From contig CAZRIE010000019.1 in the NCBI GenBank assembly GCA_964600075.1, positions 1 through 47,548 of the forward strand: a DNA stretch of 47,548 nt, in the 5' to 3' direction. Below are positions 1-8,775 of this stretch, piece by piece. Each line of letters opens with the position of its first letter. Position 1 is the first letter of the stretch. Source of the DNA: CAZRIE01 sp964600075 (GTDB lineage: Bacteria; Bacteroidota; Bacteroidia; Flavobacteriales; Flavobacteriaceae). The notes beneath the pieces are model-generated. The model was not told the origin of the DNA. It ran no database searches and was given only the letters and a program-made list of their open reading frames with translations. Made by a program: the position numbers and the translations under genes.

Positions 1-1852
1 GTCGTAATGCCAATACTACCTTGCTGATATACCGAACTCCATTATCCTTAAACAGGGCGAAATCGGAATTGATATGCGTGAGCAACCAACCAACAGGATT
101 GCTAACCAAAATACCGCTATGTGCTCTTCCGTTCCAACCCATCACAAGCCAATCACAATGTGTCTGGTCACTAAGTTCATGAATCGTATCGGATATTTCA
201 TGGGTGACCACCGCTTCAAAATCAATCGAAATATTCTTTGAAACAGCCAGACTAGCGATACGTCTATCCAAAGAAGTTACCTGAGGGTCTTCCTTTTTCT
301 CAAAAGCATCTAAAAAAGTCTGGTTTGGCACCTCGGTAATATTGACAGCCTGAATTTTATCACGCCTATTGATAGCGGCAGCAATCTCTACCAGCATTTC
401 AGCCGACTTTTCATTCCCCAAAAGAGGTACCACAACTCCTGCATCGGAGACCAACTGGCCATCCAGATTTTGTTCGGCAATAGGCTGGTTTTTTCTATAT
501 GCAAACTGCTTGCGTTGCTTTCTCTTGTAAAAAAGGTAGAGTGCAGGGCGATGGCCATATTTTCTAAGGATTCCCGTTCGGGTGGCATTTTTTCCGAACT
601 TAAAATAAATGAGAAAGCCCAAAACAAAGATGCCAATGATCGCTATTAGTGGGCCGAGGCCCAAAAATACCAAAAGGGCAATTCCTGTTCCTATCCCAAA
701 AAGTTGAACAAAAGGGTATAGTGGTGAGCGATATGGTGGGTTATACCATTGCGCAGATGTCTCTCGTAATACAATAACACAAGCATTGACCAAAATGAAC
801 ATCATGACCATAAACGCGCTAGCCAGTTTGGCAATTTTTTCCACATCAAGAAAAAGAATTACCAAGGCCATAACAACGCAAGTCATTATAATCGTCACTA
901 CCGGAGTTAAATACTTCGAATGAATTTTTGCCATGAAATTTGGCAGCAATTGATCGATAGCCATTGCAAACGGAAAACGTGATGCCGCCAATACCCCTGA
1001 ATTTGCCATTGATATCAAGGTTATGATTCCAATAAATGCAGCGATATAGCCAATATAGCTTCCACCCAAAAGATTCGCTACCGTATAAATTGGTTTGATA
1101 TCGGTTCCCAAATATTCCAAAGGAATATTTCCTACAAGAACAAAAGCCACAAAAACGTAAATGAATGTCATTATAAACAATGAAAGAATCATTGCACGTG
1201 GTAAATTCTTACTTGGGTTTTTAATTTCTCCAGCTATCGCGGCAACTTTGGTTACCCCGGCATACGAAATGTAGACGAAGGCAACTGTAGAAAACAGTCC
1301 CATTTTACCTTCCAACAAAAAAGGCTCTAGAAGTTCGGGTGATGTTCTAGGTAATCCGAAAATCAAAATCATTGCTAACGTCACGAGACTAATAGAAACA
1401 ATGACAATTTGAACTTTCCCCACCTTTTTTACTCCCATAATGTTGAGGAACAGAATAACCACCAAAAAAATGAGTGCGATGTATTTGGTTAAGCCTGATT
1501 CGATATTGACCAATATGGCCAGATACGCACCAAAACCTACCAAGGCAAAAGCACTTTTAAAAAGCAGGGACAACCAAAGACCTATGCCGGCAATAGTTCC
1601 TAAAAGTGGTCCAAAAGCCCGTTCTATGTAAACGTAAGTACCTCCTGATGAAGGCATTGCAGTAGCCAATTCAGATTTGGAAAGTGCCGCGGGCAAAATG
1701 CAAACTGCCGCAAGAAGGTACGCCAGCCAGACTGAAGAGCCTGTTTTTGCCGCAGCAAGACCCGGAAGCACAAAAATACCGCTACCCAACATTCCCCCAA
1801 TACTAATGGCAATAACAGAGGTAAGAGAAAGGCTGCGTTCTAGTTTTTTCAA
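1..1852 (-). CDS. APC-superfamily amino-acid permease with C-terminal UspA-like domain (3' end outside window)
   Basis: The reading frame stays open from a TTG at 1852-1850 to the window edge, giving at least 617 residues without the true C-terminus. It begins MKKLERSLSLTSVIAISIGG and continues with GSGIFVLPG, the glycine-rich first-helix signature of APC amino-acid permeases. Many hydrophobic segments follow up to about position 610. The remaining part is hydrophilic and reads like a universal-stress-protein domain (DAGVVVPLLGNEKSAEMLVE, later DWLVMGWNGRAHSGILVSNP). This permease-Usp architecture is known for bacterial cationic amino-acid transporter relatives. An in-frame TGA lies 11 codons upstream and no ATG lies between it and the conserved start, so TTG is the best start. 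The substrate cannot be read from the sequence. The protein would sit in the inner membrane with the Usp part in the cytoplasm, perhaps sensing nucleotide or energy state (inference). Confidence 0.85.
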   Translation of the reverse strand, partial: MKKLERSLSLTSVIAISIGGMLGSGIFVLPGLAAAKTGSSVWLAYLLAAVCILPAALSKSELATAMPSSGGTYVYIERAFGPLLGTIAGIGLWLSLLFKSAFALVGFGAYLAILVNIESGLTKYIALIFLVVILFLNIMGVKKVGKVQIVIVSISLVTLAMILIFGLPRTSPELLEPFLLEGKMGLFSTVAFVYISYAGVTKVAAIAGEIKNPSKNLPRAMILSLFIMTFIYVFVAFVLVGNIPLEYLGTDIKPIYTVANLLGGSYIGYIAAFIGIITLISMANSGVLAASRFPFAMAIDQLLPNFMAKIHSKYLTPVVTIIMTCVVMALVILFLDVEKIAKLASAFMVMMFILVNACVIVLRETSAQWYNPPYRSPLYPFVQLFGIGTGIALLVFLGLGPLIAIIGIFVLGFLIYFKFGKNATRTGILRKYGHRPALYLFYKRKQRKQFAYRKNQPIAEQNLDGQLVSDAGVVVPLLGNEKSAEMLVEIAAAINRRDKIQAVNITEVPNQTFLDAFEKKEDPQVTSLDRRIASLAVSKNISIDFEAVVTHEISDTIHELSDQTHCDWLVMGWNGRAHSGILVSNPVGWLLTHINSDFALFKDNGVRYISKVVLALR

Positions 1853-2184
1853 ATCTTGATTTTGGTTGGGGGATAAAAATAGGCTTTTTCATACAATAAC
1901 CTATTTTAACTCTAAAGCATAGAATAAAAGGATTTCAAAAAATCGAGTCAAAGTCAGTTTGGTATTCCAAATTCGCTAAATCGTGCTTTTCTGAGCTAAT
2001 CCTAAAACTATATAGTTTGTTTGTCTCTTGGGTATTGAACTCTTGGCGTTTTAGAAAAAAGCTGTAACTAATGCACAAAAGAGACGATATTTTCTTCATC
2101 TTGCCTATTTATTTTTTTTGGTTAAAATTATAATAATTCATTTTTCATTTAATTTAAACAACATCATTTTAGTATTTTTGAGTG
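1853..2184. other. Divergent intergenic region, 332 bp
   Basis: This AT-rich spacer separates the leftward permease from the rightward hydrolase gene and should carry both promoters. I see no convincing TTTG/TAnnTTTG promoter pair for either gene, no long inverted repeat and no RNA gene. A TAnnTTTG match at 2173-2180 is too close to the ATG to be used with confidence. Confidence 0.5.
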
Positions 2185-3060
2185 ATGAAACTCTACCCCA
2201 TAGAAACCGGAAATTTCAAGCTCGACGGTGGTGCCATGTTCGGCGTTGTACCCAAGACCATCTGGCAAAAGACCAACCCGGCAGACGAAAAGAACCTTAT
2301 CGATATTGCAGCACGTAGCCTTCTTATCGAAGATGGTAATCGACTGATCTTGATAGATACGGGTATGGGCAATAAACAATCCGATAAGTTTTTTAGCTAT
2401 TATTATAAATGGGGCGATCACACTTTGGATGGTTCGTTGGCAAACTATGGTTTCCATAGAGATGATATCACCGATGTCTTTATGACCCATTTACATTTTG
2501 ACCATTGCGGTGGAAGCATTCAATGGAACAAAGACCGAACGGGCTTCGAGCCCGCTTTTAGAAATGCTACATTTTGGACGAACGAAGCGCATTGGAAATG
2601 GGCCACAGAGCCCAATGCACGTGAAAAAGCCTCATTTTTAAAAGAAAACCTTATGCCTATGCAAGAAAGTGGGCAATTAAAGTTTATCGCCCTCCCGGGC
2701 AGTGGAGAGGGAGCAAAAACATTTCAAGAAAATTCGGAATTGGGCTTTGGAATTCTTTTTGTTGACGGCCATACGGATAAACAGATGTTGCCCCATATTA
2801 ACTATAAGGGTAAAAAGCTCATCTTTATTGCCGATTTGATTCCTACCGTCGGCCATATACCCCTACCCTATATAATCGGCCATGATACCCGACCATTGTT
2901 GACCCTTGCGGAGAAAGAGATGTTTTTGAATAAGGCGGTATCGGAAGATTACTTCCTTTTTTTCGAACACGATGCCCACAATGAAATTTGTACCTTGCAG
3001 CTGACCGAAAAGGGAATACGCCTAAATAAAACCTTCGCCTTTAATGAGCTCTTCAACTAA
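2185..3060 (+). CDS. Metallo-beta-lactamase-fold hydrolase
   Basis: The 291-residue protein has the zinc-binding motif H102-x-H104-x-D106-H107 (THLHFDHCGG), a further His in VDGHTD (H196) and an Asp in IADLIP (D217). These are the expected ligands of a two-metal MBL hydrolase of the lactonase-like group. There is no signal peptide, so it is probably cytoplasmic. An upstream GTG at 2182 directly precedes the ATG. I chose the ATG at 2185. The next gene overlaps its end by 17 bp, which suggests translational coupling with the SMP-30-like lipoprotein. Both families include lactonases, but the real substrate is unknown. Confidence 0.9.
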   Translation: MKLYPIETGNFKLDGGAMFGVVPKTIWQKTNPADEKNLIDIAARSLLIEDGNRLILIDTGMGNKQSDKFFSYYYKWGDHTLDGSLANYGFHRDDITDVFMTHLHFDHCGGSIQWNKDRTGFEPAFRNATFWTNEAHWKWATEPNAREKASFLKENLMPMQESGQLKFIALPGSGEGAKTFQENSELGFGILFVDGHTDKQMLPHINYKGKKLIFIADLIPTVGHIPLPYIIGHDTRPLLTLAEKEMFLNKAVSEDYFLFFEHDAHNEICTLQLTEKGIRLNKTFAFNELFN

Positions 3061-3949
3061 TCGAATCAGAAAAATATTTATAAGTATTATAATCGGGTCC
3101 CTATTGTCTTGCTGTAAGGCGCAACAGCCGCAAAGTTCTGATTTCACTTCTGAATGGTCATTTACCAAAGGTATAGAAGGCCCGGCCGTTGATTCGGAAG
3201 GCCGTCTATACGCCGTAAATTTTAAAGAACAAGGTACTGTCGGAATCGTATACGAAAATGGTGAAGCATCCACTTTTCTTACCCTTCCCGGCGAAAGCGT
3301 GGGTAATGGCATCCGCTTTGATCAAGAAGGGAACATGTATATTGCCGATTACGTAGGGCATAATGTATTCCAGGTCAAAAAAGGAACTTCAGAACCTATT
3401 GTTTGGGCACATAATCCCGAAATGAGCCAACCGAACGACTTGGCGATAGCTCCCAATGGTACGATTTACCTGAGCGACCCCAATTGGGCAGAAAGCACAG
3501 GTCGTATTTGGATGGTAAATGCATTTCAGAAAATCATTCTTCTGGAAGATAACATGGGAACGGCCAACGGTATTGAAGTAAGCCCCGATGGTAAAAAGCT
3601 ATATGTCAACGAATCTATACAACGCAATGTTTGGCAATACGACATCAATGCCGATGGGAGCCTATCAAATAAATCAAAATTTATGGTGTTTGAAGATTTC
3701 GGGATGGACGGTATGCGCTGTGATTCGGAAGGAAATTTATACATAACCCGTTACGACAAGGGAACGGTAGTTATCGTATCACACGATAAAAAAATCATAA
3801 AAGAGGTACAATTGAAGGGGGAAAAGCCCTCAAATATTACCTTTGGAGGCGAAAATGGCAAAACATGCTTCGTGACGATGGCGGATAGGGGATGCTTTGA
3901 AACTTTTTCCGCACTACATACTGGTGCTTTTTACGCACACATACACTAA
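3044..3949 (+). CDS. SMP-30/gluconolactonase/LRE-family lipoprotein
   Basis: The 301-residue protein starts with a short basic stretch and a hydrophobic segment ending in a lipobox (SLLSC, Cys23), so it is probably a lipoprotein. The body is a six-bladed beta-propeller of the SMP-30/regucalcin type. The four metal-site residues expected for this family can be placed at E45 (EGPAVD), N131 (QPNDLA), N175 (TANGIE) and D222 (GMDGM). Family members hydrolyse sugar lactones or other esters with a divalent metal. The start lies inside the preceding MBL hydrolase gene. Only 15 bp separate its stop from the subtilase gene, so 2185-7462 may form one operon. Confidence 0.88.
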   Translation: MSSSTNRIRKIFISIIIGSLLSCCKAQQPQSSDFTSEWSFTKGIEGPAVDSEGRLYAVNFKEQGTVGIVYENGEASTFLTLPGESVGNGIRFDQEGNMYIADYVGHNVFQVKKGTSEPIVWAHNPEMSQPNDLAIAPNGTIYLSDPNWAESTGRIWMVNAFQKIILLEDNMGTANGIEVSPDGKKLYVNESIQRNVWQYDINADGSLSNKSKFMVFEDFGMDGMRCDSEGNLYITRYDKGTVVIVSHDKKIIKEVQLKGEKPSNITFGGENGKTCFVTMADRGCFETFSALHTGAFYAHIH

Positions 3950-3964
3950 TCTCAAATTGACTTT

Positions 3965-5596
3965 ATGACACGATTTTTTTCAAAATCCGTTTACGGATTT
4001 TTAACCACCCTTTTGCTTATGGGTTGTGGGGCGACGGCGTTGGTATCTACCCCTATCGAGAACATTGATACTACACCTTTAAAAATATCGGACCTTACCG
4101 ATACCGAGAAAAAAAATTGGGGGCATTTAGACCTAGTAGCCGATACCATTCCTGGTATGAGCATCGATAAGGCCTACGCTGAAATCATTAAAAACAAAAA
4201 AGGAAAAAAGGTCATTGTTGCCGTTCTTGACTCAGGAATCGATCTGAAACATGAAGACCTTGACAATGTTCTTTGGACGAACAAAGGAGAAAAGGCCGGA
4301 GATGGAAAAGATAATGACAACAACGGCTATATCGATGATGTTCACGGTTATAATTTTTTGGGCGAATCGTATAACGAACAGTTAGAAGCCACACGTATCG
4401 TAAAATTAAAATTGGGCGATGTGGCCTTACAGGACAAAGCGAAATCTAAAGTAGAAAGCGAATACGCCAAAGCCTTAAAACAGAAACAACAATATGAACA
4501 GATATTTCAGACTGTTAAAAGTGCAGATGCCGCGGTAAAAAAGGAACTGGGAAAAGATTCCTACACTAAAAAAGATCTTGCCGGTATGAAACCAACGGAT
4601 GAGGCCATGCAGCAAAACGTTGGTGTTTTGACACAGATGTTCACGTATGAAGATAGTATCTCCAAGGTTTTAGAGTCGATCGAAAGTGGAGTCAACCATT
4701 TTTCGGATCAAATAAATTACAACTACAACGTCGATTTCGATGGTCGCAAAGTAGTCGGTGACGACCCGTATGATATAAAAGACCTTGGATACGGTAACGG
4801 AAGTCCGCAGAGTCGCTCGGAAGACGAAAGCCACGGTACCCACGTAGCCGGTATCATAGCGGCAGAAAGAAACAACGGCAAAGGTGCGAACGGCGTGGCT
4901 GATAATGTTGAAATCATGAGTATTCGTGGGGTGCCCAACGGAGATGAATATGACAAAGACATCGCTTTAGGTATTCGTTATGCCGTCGACAACGGAGCAA
5001 AAGTAATTAACGGCAGTTTTGGGAAGGGCTTTTCTCCAAATGCCCAATGGGTGTATGATGCCTTGAAATATGCCGCTGAAAAAGATGTGCTGTTCGTACA
5101 TGCAGCGGGTAACGACGGTGCAAACCTAGACGACCCTTCCAATCCGAACTTCCCGAACGATCAGATTGACAATGGCCCGGAAATTGCCAATAACGTTATA
5201 ACGGTAGGTGCTTTAGCATCGAAGTACGGCTCTGAAATGGTTGCCGTGTTTTCCAACTATGGAGATATCAACGTAGACGTTTTCGCTCCAGGCGACGGTA
5301 TCTATTCTTCAATGCCCGGAAACGAGTACGATTATCAGGGCGGTACATCAATGGCGGCACCAGCAGTTGCAGGTGTTGCAGCGTTAATTCGATCGCATTA
5401 TCCAAAATTGACAGCTTCTCAGGTGAAGCAAATTATAATGGAATCAGGTCTAGCGCCAAGAACAAAGGTTATTTTAGGAGGCGATACTGAAAAGACCGCG
5501 ACATTGGATAAAATCTCGACTTCTGGGAAAATTGTAAATGCCTACAATGCCTTAATTATGGCAGATAATGTATCCTCAGGGGAAATTAAACTATAA
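3965..5596 (+). CDS. S8 family subtilisin-like serine protease (lipoprotein)
   Basis: The 543-residue protein has a signal peptide with lipobox LLMGC (Cys21). The catalytic triad is complete: D89 in VAVLDSGID, H290 in SHGTHVAG and S462 in GGTSMAAP, with the oxyanion Asn at N383 (AAGND). The gap of about 200 residues between Asp and His is much larger than in ordinary subtilisins. It holds a Lys/Glu/Gln-rich, probably helical insert (about residues 140-250). Such inserts occur in Bacteroidota S8 peptidases, but the role is unknown. The protein probably acts at the cell envelope. It is followed after 6 bp by an M1 peptidase, so the two may act together in protein turnover. Confidence 0.93.
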   Translation: MTRFFSKSVYGFLTTLLLMGCGATALVSTPIENIDTTPLKISDLTDTEKKNWGHLDLVADTIPGMSIDKAYAEIIKNKKGKKVIVAVLDSGIDLKHEDLDNVLWTNKGEKAGDGKDNDNNGYIDDVHGYNFLGESYNEQLEATRIVKLKLGDVALQDKAKSKVESEYAKALKQKQQYEQIFQTVKSADAAVKKELGKDSYTKKDLAGMKPTDEAMQQNVGVLTQMFTYEDSISKVLESIESGVNHFSDQINYNYNVDFDGRKVVGDDPYDIKDLGYGNGSPQSRSEDESHGTHVAGIIAAERNNGKGANGVADNVEIMSIRGVPNGDEYDKDIALGIRYAVDNGAKVINGSFGKGFSPNAQWVYDALKYAAEKDVLFVHAAGNDGANLDDPSNPNFPNDQIDNGPEIANNVITVGALASKYGSEMVAVFSNYGDINVDVFAPGDGIYSSMPGNEYDYQGGTSMAAPAVAGVAALIRSHYPKLTASQVKQIIMESGLAPRTKVILGGDTEKTATLDKISTSGKIVNAYNALIMADNVSSGEIKL

Positions 5597-5602
5597 TATA
5601 CT

Positions 5603-7462
5603 ATGCGGTATTTTTTTAATGGGGTTTCATTAGTTTTCTTGTTTCTTTCACAAGTTGTGATTGCTCAAAATGGGTCTTATTGGCAACAGCATGTCGACTA
5701 TACTATGGAAGTCGATATGAATGTCGAAGACTATCAGTACACCGGTACCCAGAAACTGGTTTATACCAACAATTCACCCGATGCATTGACCCGTGTGTAT
5801 TACCATCTCTACTTTAACGCCTTTCAGCCCGGTAGTGAAATGGATATGCGCTTACAGAGTATTGCTGATCCCGATGGGCGTATGATGAGCGAACAAAAAA
5901 CAAGTAGAATCGCCGTTTTGTCCGAAGAGGAAATGGGCTATTTGCACCCCACTTCCCTGAAACAAGACGGTGTCAAGGTAAATTATATAGAGGAAGGCAC
6001 CGTTTTGGTCGTCGAATTGTCAAAACCCATTCCTTCAGGTGGAAGAACTACTTTCGAAATGGAGTTTAAAGGACAGGTGCCCCTGCAAATCCGTCGTTCT
6101 GGCCGAAACAGTGCCGATGGAGTGGCATTATCAATGAGCCAATGGTATCCGAAGTTGGCCGAATACGATTTTGAAGGCTGGCATGCAGACCCATATATCG
6201 CCAGAGAGTTTCAGGGGGTTTGGGGCGATTTCGATGTAAAGCTAACAATAGACAAAAATTATATAGTAGGTGGAAGCGGCTATCTGCAAAATCCACAGGA
6301 AATTGGCCACGGCTACGAAGCGCCTGGCTCCAAAATAAAAAAACAAAGGGGAAAGACCCTAACTTGGCATTTCAAAGCCCCAATGGTTCATGACTTTATG
6401 TGGGCGGCAGACCCGCAATATGTGCATGATTCTCTTCAAATGGAAGACGGCCCTACACTTCATTTCTTATACAAAAACGATGAAAAATATGCCGATACTT
6501 GGAAAGCTGTGCAACCTTTAACCGAAAAGGCGATGCTTTTTTTCAACAAGAATATAGGTGAGTACCCTTATGACCAATATTCTGTGATACAAGGCGGTGA
6601 TGGCGGTATGGAATATGCCATGGCAACACTCATTACCGGTGGGGATAAACCGGGTAGTGTTATCGGGACCATGATTCATGAGCTCGCCCATTCTTGGTTC
6701 CAACATATACTGGCTACCAATGAATTAAAACATGAATGGATGGATGAAGGATTTACTTCTTTTATTTCGGCTCTTTGTAGTAATGAAATCAGAGACCAAA
6801 ACAAAGAAAATCCGTTCGAATCAATTTATAAAAGTTATTACGGCCTCGCCAATTCAGGATATGAACAACCCCAGACCACGCATGCCGACCGTTACAGTTA
6901 CAATTATGCGTATGGTAGTTCAGCTTATAGTAAAGGTTCCGTTTTTTTATCACAATTGGGCTATATTATCGGTCAAGATAAGCTGATGGAGACCATTAGA
7001 AAATATTACGAAGATTTCAAGTTCAAACATCCCGTACCCAACGACATCAAAAGAACCGCTGAAAAAATTTCGGGAATGGAGCTCGATTGGTACCTAATGG
7101 ATTGGGCGCAGACCACCAACACTATCGATTACGGAATTAAAGAAGTTGTGGTGGATAGCGGCAACACAAAAATAAGTCTAGAACGCAAGGGTCTTATGCC
7201 CATGCCCTTAGATATTCTTGTGGTCTATTCCGATGGAACTCAAGAAACGTTCTATACCCCACTACGGATGATGCGCGGCGAAAAGGAAAACCCATATCCG
7301 CAATTCAAAAGAACGGTGTTGGACGATTGGCCCTGGGCGTTTCCGACCTATGATTTTGTAATTGACAAACCGCTTGAAAGTATAAAAGCAATTATAATCG
7401 ACCCGTCACAATTGATGGCAGATGTGAAGCAAGAAGATAATGTTTGGCAACAAGCCCCCTAA
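5603..7462 (+). CDS. M1 family metallopeptidase (gluzincin aminopeptidase)
   Basis: The 619-residue protein has an N-terminal signal peptide ending near VVIAQ. The zinc site H359-E360-x-x-H363 is followed 18 residues later by E382 (MDEGF), the HExxH-x18-E pattern of family M1. The exopeptidase motif appears as GGMEYA (334-339) in place of the classic GAMEN. The N-terminal beta-sheet region (about 30-260) and a short C-terminal part match the compact secreted M1 enzymes of Bacteroidota. It lies 6 bp after the subtilase stop, in the same apparent operon. Expected role: removal of N-terminal residues from peptides in the periplasm or outside the cell. Confidence 0.93.
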   Translation: MRYFFNGVSLVFLFLSQVVIAQNGSYWQQHVDYTMEVDMNVEDYQYTGTQKLVYTNNSPDALTRVYYHLYFNAFQPGSEMDMRLQSIADPDGRMMSEQKTSRIAVLSEEEMGYLHPTSLKQDGVKVNYIEEGTVLVVELSKPIPSGGRTTFEMEFKGQVPLQIRRSGRNSADGVALSMSQWYPKLAEYDFEGWHADPYIAREFQGVWGDFDVKLTIDKNYIVGGSGYLQNPQEIGHGYEAPGSKIKKQRGKTLTWHFKAPMVHDFMWAADPQYVHDSLQMEDGPTLHFLYKNDEKYADTWKAVQPLTEKAMLFFNKNIGEYPYDQYSVIQGGDGGMEYAMATLITGGDKPGSVIGTMIHELAHSWFQHILATNELKHEWMDEGFTSFISALCSNEIRDQNKENPFESIYKSYYGLANSGYEQPQTTHADRYSYNYAYGSSAYSKGSVFLSQLGYIIGQDKLMETIRKYYEDFKFKHPVPNDIKRTAEKISGMELDWYLMDWAQTTNTIDYGIKEVVVDSGNTKISLERKGLMPMPLDILVVYSDGTQETFYTPLRMMRGEKENPYPQFKRTVLDDWPWAFPTYDFVIDKPLESIKAIIIDPSQLMADVKQEDNVWQQAP

Positions 7463-7510
7463 CATCCAAAGGGGAAATATCTTTATGCTAAGGTTGTCCC
7501 GAGCCATTCT

Positions 7511-7521
7511 CCCCTCGAGGG
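7511..7521. repeat. GC-rich CCCCT-AGGG mini-palindrome left of the DUF559 cassette
   Basis: CCCCTCGAGGG is immediately followed by a second run, CCCATAAGGGGG. Similar CCCCT-n-AGGGG motifs lie at the DUF559/RnpA junction (8100-8111) and behind the fusion gene (8584-8600), and may mark the borders of an inserted cassette. Confidence 0.45.
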
Positions 7522-7642
7522 CCCATAAGGGGGTGTTTTCGTGAATTCAAAGTTATTAGAATCCGAAACATTTGAGAGCATGGATTATGTGAATTCTCAG
7601 GTTTATTTTAACATAAACTTGAATTAAACCTAAAATTTCCTC

Positions 7643-8515
7643 TTGACAAACAAAATCATCCCATACAACCCAAAACTAAAGGAATACGCCCGCCAACTGC
7701 GCAAAAATAGTACGCTGGCCGAAACGTTACTTTGGCAAAACTTCAAGAACCGGTCTTTGGGCGTACAATTCCACCGACAAGTTCCTATGTTGGAGTATAT
7801 CGTAAATTTTTATTGCCATGAAATTCAATTGGCCATTGAAATTGATGGGAGTTCGCATGAATTCAAATATGAATCCGATGTCAGAAGACAAGGGTTGTTG
7901 GAAAAGCAAGGTGTCGAATTCATTCGCTTTTCCGATAATGATGTGAAAACGAATATGTTTAGTGTGGGACTGGCTTTGGAAGAGAAGGTTCGAAAATTGT
8001 TGGAAATTCGCGTTCCTAGGAACACCCTCCTTACTCCCCGCTCGATGGGTGTGGAAATTGATGATATCTCTGGCAAGGACGGACCAACAGCTCTAAAGCC
8101 CCCTCAAGGGGACAATAGCTACGGTAAAAATGAAAAACTCAAGAGCAAAAAGCTCATCGACCGTCTCTTTGCAGAGGGGAAGTCCGTTTCTTTGTATCCT
8201 ATAAAATTGATCTACCTCAAAACCGCTTTATCGAAAGAAGTACCTATTCAGGCTGGGGTTACCGTTCCCAAGAGGAGTTTTAAAAGTGCCGTAAAGCGCA
8301 ATCGTATCAAACGGCTGTTACGCGAAGGCTATCGGCTCAACAAACACCTCGTTTTCAACAATAGCAAAGCCACTTTTGCGTTTCTATTTTTATATCTTGG
8401 GAGGGAAGTACCGACCTATCTCGAAATCGAGAAAGCGATGAACGGGCTGCTTCGGAAATTCGTTTCGACCGAAGCGGGAAAGAAAAAGGAGGAAAGAAAA
8501 AAGAAAAAAGACTGA
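7643..8515 (+). CDS. rnpA: DUF559 endonuclease-like domain fused to ribonuclease P protein component (RnpA)
   Basis: The 290-residue frame holds two unrelated modules. Residues 1-125 are a DUF559 domain (Vsr/PD-(D/E)XK-like), with the N-terminal KNSTLAETLLW pattern, the EIDGSSH core (E66, D68) and VEFIRFSDNDV. Residues 126-160 are a linker with the sequence TALKPPQGDN. Residues 161-290 are RnpA, the protein that helps RNase P RNA mature tRNA 5' ends, with KLKSKKLIDRLFAEGKS and the signature K-R-N-R-I-K-R-L-L-R-E (218-228). The C-terminus is strongly basic. Translation starts at a TTG (7643), and an in-frame TAA lies 9 bp before it. No in-frame ATG exists at the RnpA border: the ATG at 8130 is in another frame. 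The nearest internal in-frame ATG is at 8045 (Met135). RnpA is normally a stand-alone protein of about 115-135 residues. The next gene, an S41 protease, is a usual rnpA neighbour in Flavobacteriaceae, so this is probably the native locus. Confidence 0.9.
   Translation: MTNKIIPYNPKLKEYARQLRKNSTLAETLLWQNFKNRSLGVQFHRQVPMLEYIVNFYCHEIQLAIEIDGSSHEFKYESDVRRQGLLEKQGVEFIRFSDNDVKTNMFSVGLALEEKVRKLLEIRVPRNTLLTPRSMGVEIDDISGKDGPTALKPPQGDNSYGKNEKLKSKKLIDRLFAEGKSVSLYPIKLIYLKTALSKEVPIQAGVTVPKRSFKSAVKRNRIKRLLREGYRLNKHLVFNNSKATFAFLFLYLGREVPTYLEIEKAMNGLLRKFVSTEAGKKKEERKKKKD
8100..8111. repeat. CCCCT-CA-AGGGG motif at the DUF559/RnpA junction
   Basis: The 12-bp sequence CCCCTCAAGGGG is translated within the linker LKPPQGDN. 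It sits where DUF559-type sequence ends and RnpA-type sequence begins. It resembles the motifs at 7511-7521 and 8584-8600. Confidence 0.5.
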
Positions 8516-8775
8516 AAAAGAAGGCTATTTCATCAGTTTTCAGTAAGTTATATTGCAGTCGAACGTTTTGTTCGAAGGCCTTCCCCCTCTTCGCGAGGGG
8601 CCAGGGGATATCTTTTGGGGATAAAAATTCCGTAAAACCCAAAAAGTTTCAAAGCGATACATAAAAGAACAAATCGAAAAAATTAAAACACTAGAGGTTT
8701 CCGTTGCTCCAAGTCTAAGGTTCGCTTACAAAAACCTAAAACTTGAAACCTGAAACCCTTCAAACCTTTACATAG
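8516..8775. other. Intergenic region with hairpin and GAAAC-type repeats
   Basis: At 8584-8600 CCCCTC and GAGGGG form a 6-bp stem with a 5-nt loop. It may end transcription of the fusion gene, although no strong T-run follows directly. At 8741-8756 ACTTGAAACCTGAAAC is a tandem of the CTTGAAAC/CCTGAAAC unit that recurs at 16470-16535. Confidence 0.5.

Noticed and set aside
2173..2180. Exact TAnnTTTG match as -7 promoter element for the MBL hydrolase
   Set aside because: It lies only 4 bp before the ATG and has no TTTG partner at the right distance, so it would put the transcript start inside the gene.
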